From Bacteroidaceae bacterium (GTDB lineage Bacteria > Bacteroidota > Bacteroidia > Bacteroidales > Bacteroidaceae), in contig JAFRNY010000063.1 of NCBI GenBank assembly GCA_017429945.1, positions 1 to 64,000 of the forward strand: 64,000 bases of DNA, in the 5' to 3' direction. The translations under genes were made by a program, and so were the position numbers. Below are positions 60,773 to 64,000 of this stretch, piece after piece. Under the pieces are notes generated by a model, which was given only the letters and a program-made list of their open reading frames with translations, was not told the origin of the DNA and searched no databases. Positions within the stretch are counted from its first letter, which is position 1. The number at the start of each line of letters is the position of its first letter.

Positions 60773-61600
60773 TTATTTCGTCAGATTGACGATGGAGATG
60801 ACGAGGGCGGTGACGGAAGCCAGGGCGCTGATGACGCTGCCGCCTACGCCGAGGAACGTCGAGAAGGCCGAGCTCTTGACGTTCTGGCTCTTGTTGGGCT
60901 GCACGTAGATGAGGTCGTTCTGCTGCACGTAGAAAGCGGGGCTTTCGAAGATGTTGGCCTGGGTGAGGTCGAGGTCATACTTCTGGCGGATGCCGTTGTC
61001 CTCGCGGTAGAGGCTCACTTTCTCGCGCAGGCCCTGGTCGCTGAGGTCGCCGCACTGCGAGAGCACGTCAAGAATGGTGTTGCGCTCCGAGGTGAGGCTG
61101 ACGACGTGCGGGCTCTTCACGGCACCGAGCACAGCCACGCGGGCGTTCAGCAGGCGCACGGTGACGTCGGGGTTCTTGATGATGTTCTTCTGCGTGATGG
61201 TCTGTTCGATGGCCTTGGCAGCCTGGTCGCAGGTCATACCGCCCACTTGCACCAGACCCAGCACGGGCAGGCGCACGGCGCCGGTGTTGTCGATGGTGTA
61301 GCCATAGACAGAGCCCATGGAACCTGTGGAGCCATAGCTGAGGTTGCCGCCGTTGCGCGAACCGGCACCGAGGGTCACGTCGAGGTTAAACACTTCGAGC
61401 AGCTCAGGGTTGTCGCACGTCACCTTGATGAGGATCTGATCGGCGGGCTTCAGGTGCATCTCATACTTCTGAAGGATGGCTTGGGCCTGCTCGAACATCT
61501 GGTCGGAGCCCTGGAAGTACTGGATCTTCTTTGTGCTTACGCATGAGCTCAGGCAGAGAGCAGCGAGGGCAATGAAGCCTAAAACTAATTGCTTTTTCAT
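60773..61600 (-). CDS. Polysaccharide export lipoprotein (Wza-like, short form)
   Basis: A 275-residue outer-membrane lipoprotein (signal 1-19, lipobox LSSC). A Poly_export domain (LKPADQILIKVTCDNPELLE, RLPVLGLVQVGG) is followed by one SLBB-like repeat (AVLGAVKSPHVV...TILDVLSQCG) and a C-terminal hydrophobic segment (about 250-272). This size is the usual partner of Wzc-type autokinases in Bacteroidota. The gene is convergent with wzc across the locus E array and has a perfect -7 box at 61645-61652. Confidence 0.92.
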   Translation of the reverse strand: MKKQLVLGFIALAALCLSSCVSTKKIQYFQGSDQMFEQAQAILQKYEMHLKPADQILIKVTCDNPELLEVFNLDVTLGAGSRNGGNLSYGSTGSMGSVYGYTIDNTGAVRLPVLGLVQVGGMTCDQAAKAIEQTITQKNIIKNPDVTVRLLNARVAVLGAVKSPHVVSLTSERNTILDVLSQCGDLSDQGLREKVSLYREDNGIRQKYDLDLTQANIFESPAFYVQQNDLIYVQPNKSQNVKSSAFSTFLGVGGSVISALASVTALVISIVNLTK

Positions 61601-61644
61601 TGTAGTTTGATTATTTTTAATTTAGTTTATTCTCTTTTGCGCCG

Positions 61645-61652
61645 CAAAGGTA
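61645..61652 (-). promoter_or_regulatory. -7 box of the Wza-like lipoprotein gene
   Basis: The minus strand reads TACCTTTG, a perfect TAnnTTTG element, 45 bases upstream of the ATG at 61600. A heptad repeat (61658-61692) occupies the -33 region. Confidence 0.6.
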
Positions 61653-61657
61653 GTCAT

Positions 61658-61692
61658 AAAAGTGAAAAGTGAGAAATGAAAAGTGAAAAATG
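61658..61692. repeat. Heptad repeat AAAAGTG
   Basis: Five 7-bp units, AAAAGTG and variants, directly upstream of the -7 box. The same heptad family occurs at 1-21 and 11317-11340. Confidence 0.85.
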
Positions 61693-61766
61693 TTATAGCG
61701 AGGAAAGAGGAATGTAATATTCAAGGATGCGAAGATAAAAAAGGGCGAGGCGATGGGGCATAAAAG

Positions 61767-61796
61767 AAGCGCTGCGACCCGCGGGCCGCAGCGCTT
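61767..61796 (-). terminator. Terminator of the surface protein gene
   Basis: The hairpin AAGCGCTGCG / CGCAGCGCTT with a G/C-rich loop is followed on the minus strand by CTTTTAT. It lies about 50 bases after the stop at 61847. Confidence 0.75.
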
Positions 61797-61846
61797 GGAT
61801 TATTGCTTGTCGGTTGCGATAGTATCGCAACAAACGGGAACACTGA

Positions 61847-64000
61847 TTACTTCACGAGAACCTTCTGCACGGTGCCATCGGCCTTGCGGACGATGTTGAT
61901 GCCGCGGCGCAGAGTGCTGGTCTGACGGCCGTCGAGAGTGAAGATAGCCTTCGGAGCAGCGGTGGTCTCTGTAGCAACAGCCTCGACTGCATCGGGTACC
62001 TGATCTGCGTAGTAGATGAGCTTGAAGTTGTCGAATGCTGTCCAGTTGCAGTTTGCACCTTCGGCCATGACACCGATGACAGTCTCGCTGACGCCATCAG
62101 AGTGGAAGCCAAGAGTCCAGTGCTGCGAAACACCATTCTCGCCACCGATACCGATGCTCTGCTTAGCAGTGTTTTCACCGGTCTTGGCGAAGAGGTCTAC
62201 GCCATGAACGCCATCAGCAGGTGCGCCACCAGCCTGTGACTGGTTGACAGCATAGCCGTCCATCTCGAGCTGATACCAGCCTTCGGGCAGGATGCCAATG
62301 TTCTGGCTGATTGATCCGTCAGGAAGGAAGTTGGTGTTGTTCCAGGATTCAGCGAAGTTACTGATGACAACATTGCCGTCAGCATCGCTGTAGGTAGCGT
62401 TGTTCTGGAAGCCGTGGTTGCCTTGATTGAAGGTGTCGGTCCAGTTGTTGATGTTACCGGTCTCGAAGTCAGGATTGAGGATGATGCCCTTGAGCTCGCT
62501 ACCAACCTCGGCGCCAGCTACGATAGCTGCAATCCAGCCCTTCTTCAGGTCTACAATGCCCTGAGCGATCTCGTCGTTGTCGGCGAATGACTCGTATTCA
62601 GCGGTCTTGGCGCCGAGAGTCTCGAGCAGAGTTTCGAAAGCGGGATCGGAGAGACCCAGTTCTTGGTACTTAGCAGCGTAGTCATCAACGAGAGGAGTAA
62701 TCTCCGTGAAGAGAGCCTGGCCAGCCTTGATGTAGTCGATAGCATCCTTGAGTTCGCTGATGAGAGCGAGAGCTTCCTCAGAGGAGGTGATGTCGTCGGC
62801 AGCTTCAACCTTAGCCTGGAGGTCAGCAACGAGTTCGTTAGCCTTTTCGGTCAGTTGACCATTCTCTGTCAGAGCTGTCATCTCGTCGCCCTTATCAGCG
62901 ATTTCTTCGAGCAGTGAGAAGAGAGCATCGGAGCCCAGATACTTCAGAGTGAAGTTATCCCAGAGGATCCAGAGGTTGGTAGCGGAGCAGCGTACACCAA
63001 TGGTGAGGTCGCCACCTGCGTGAGCGATGTTCACAGTGTTGAGATAGAAGGGTTCGCCAGTTGCGGGGTTGACGGTTTCGAAGTATTTGCCGGCACCCTC
63101 CATGGAGTTAGGCATGTAACCACCGAGGACGGGGTTCTGTGAGTCGTAAGGCCATGCTGTGCTGCCATTGCCATCACCATGGAGCTGTTCCTCGCTCGAC
63201 TGAGCGGTAATCTCCATGAACTTCTTCTCGGAAACACCAGCGTAGAGAACCATGTCGTTCTCGCCGCCGTCGATGCGAACGAAGCCCTGGACACCAATCT
63301 GGTAGGAACCTGCGGGCAGGTTCTTGATGGTCTGCTGAATGTTAACGGCCTTGTGATAGGTCTCGATGTTGTGGAAGGAGCCGCTGAGCTCGGTGATGTT
63401 ACCGCTTACGACAGTCCAACCGGGAATGCTGTTCTCGTCGCCGTCGAAGGTGGTTGCGCCAGTGTTACCATACTGACCTTTGTTGAAGTCGGCGTTCTGG
63501 ATGAGGATGGTGAGGTCGTCGCCCGGCTGAATCTTGGTGGGATCGTTGAGGAATGCAGCTACGAGCTCGTCAACCTTACCCTGAGCAGCAGCGAGGTCGT
63601 CCTCGGTGAGAGTACCGGCGTTGAAGGCCTCGGTGAACTCACCCTCGGCCCAGTCATAGATGTTGTCCTGCAGCTCAGGCCACTGGCCATCAAGGTTCTG
63701 TGCCGTAAGCATAGCTTGATTGTAGACTTCCTGGAACTGCTTGTAGAGGTTGTTGGAGTTGTTGGCAGCCTCGGTAGCAGCGCCGAGGGCTGTGACGGCA
63801 GCCTTCATCTCGTCGCCCGTGCCGCTGAGGGCAGCCTTAGCGTCTTCGATTGCCTGATTGAAGGCAGCAGCGACTTCAGCGTTGACATTGAATACGGAAT
63901 TATCCTCGATGTCGTTGCCGACCATGTTGCTTACCATTTCCTCAGCCTTAGCGATGGCCTCTTCCAGGCCCTTCTTGTTCGGGTCTTCCTTCATGGGACC
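61847..64000 (-). CDS. Large secreted modular surface protein, 5' end outside window
   Basis: The frame is open through the right edge, giving at least 717 residues without a signal peptide in view. The first visible part is helical FIVAR-like sequence. Two beta-sandwich modules follow, one opening ILIQNADFNKGQYG and one IILNPDFETGNINNWTDTF, both resembling carbohydrate-binding jelly-rolls. A helical segment lies between them (about residues 360-500). The C-terminus IFTLDGRQTS..GINIVRKADGT..VLVK resembles the cell-surface sorting/tail segment common in Prevotella. Function unknown; adhesion or glycan binding is plausible from the modules. Confidence 0.75.
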   Translation of the reverse strand, partial: GPMKEDPNKKGLEEAIAKAEEMVSNMVGNDIEDNSVFNVNAEVAAAFNQAIEDAKAALSGTGDEMKAAVTALGAATEAANNSNNLYKQFQEVYNQAMLTAQNLDGQWPELQDNIYDWAEGEFTEAFNAGTLTEDDLAAAQGKVDELVAAFLNDPTKIQPGDDLTILIQNADFNKGQYGNTGATTFDGDENSIPGWTVVSGNITELSGSFHNIETYHKAVNIQQTIKNLPAGSYQIGVQGFVRIDGGENDMVLYAGVSEKKFMEITAQSSEEQLHGDGNGSTAWPYDSQNPVLGGYMPNSMEGAGKYFETVNPATGEPFYLNTVNIAHAGGDLTIGVRCSATNLWILWDNFTLKYLGSDALFSLLEEIADKGDEMTALTENGQLTEKANELVADLQAKVEAADDITSSEEALALISELKDAIDYIKAGQALFTEITPLVDDYAAKYQELGLSDPAFETLLETLGAKTAEYESFADNDEIAQGIVDLKKGWIAAIVAGAEVGSELKGIILNPDFETGNINNWTDTFNQGNHGFQNNATYSDADGNVVISNFAESWNNTNFLPDGSISQNIGILPEGWYQLEMDGYAVNQSQAGGAPADGVHGVDLFAKTGENTAKQSIGIGGENGVSQHWTLGFHSDGVSETVIGVMAEGANCNWTAFDNFKLIYYADQVPDAVEAVATETTAAPKAIFTLDGRQTSTLRRGINIVRKADGTVQKVLVK

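Overview
The window looks like chromosome from a Bacteroidales bacterium, probably Prevotella-like. Several upstream regions carry the Bacteroidota -7 element TAnnTTTG. The gene set is typical of the phylum: a CoaX/LptC/CNNM/PpiD run, DUF4831, an RNase Y-ZapA neighbourhood, a TonB-dependent receptor with a carboxypeptidase-like N-terminal domain, and a tmRNA with a GENTYALAA tag. A large surface protein ends in a DGR...GINIV...VLVK tail of the kind common in Prevotella. No prophage, insertion sequence, CRISPR array, rRNA or tRNA gene was seen.

Layout. 1-974 is a GH16 glucanase cut by the window edge, divergent from a NupG-type transporter. 1083-8603 is a forward run: transporter, DUF151 nuclease, RsmE, a membrane-anchored protein with an ABC ATPase and FtsX-like permease, and an APH-kinase/RapZ fusion. 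A TonB-dependent receptor follows at 8688-11120. 11989-25574 is mostly reverse: an M24 peptidase, GH2 and GH35 beta-galactosidase-like enzymes, two lipoproteins (one a zincin), P5C dehydrogenase, a SpoU methyltransferase, a transglutaminase lipoprotein and an NTF2-like protein. 25776-35910 is a reverse envelope and housekeeping run (PpiD, CNNM, LptC, a beta-barrel protein, CoaX, PgeF, Obg, Nnr), divergent from hpt-adk-DUF4831. After a tmRNA (39366-39764), a capsule or exopolysaccharide locus runs from 39934 to 53424: priming transferase, SLBB export protein, Wzz, Wzy, Wzx, glycosyltransferases, WbsX, LicD, a cytidylyltransferase-like protein and a WecA-type transferase. Its central genes look AT-richer than their neighbours. 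RNase Y, ZapA, a coiled-coil protein and RmlA follow, then a second export set (tyrosine autokinase Wzc and a Wza-like lipoprotein), and a modular surface protein running off the right edge.

The most unusual feature is in the non-coding DNA. Five intergenic regions, four of them between convergent genes, hold degenerate tandem arrays with a strict 22-bp period and a shared core close to GCRACCRGTYGWAT (11589-11874, 22375-22484, 38417-38526, 53449-53602, 60668-60755). Two are preceded, at an identical 6-bp distance, by the palindrome GTAAAACAAsTTGTTTTAC. A second layer consists of about a dozen short arrays of unrelated sequence that nearly all have a 7-bp (twice 8-bp) period. Some have entered genes in frame (both beta-galactosidases) or supply gene ends (GH16, Nnr). 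Two further convergent gaps carry large inverted repeats around tandem repeats. Together these suggest an active, poorly described repeat-generating process and possibly a DNA- or RNA-level function for the 22-bp arrays.
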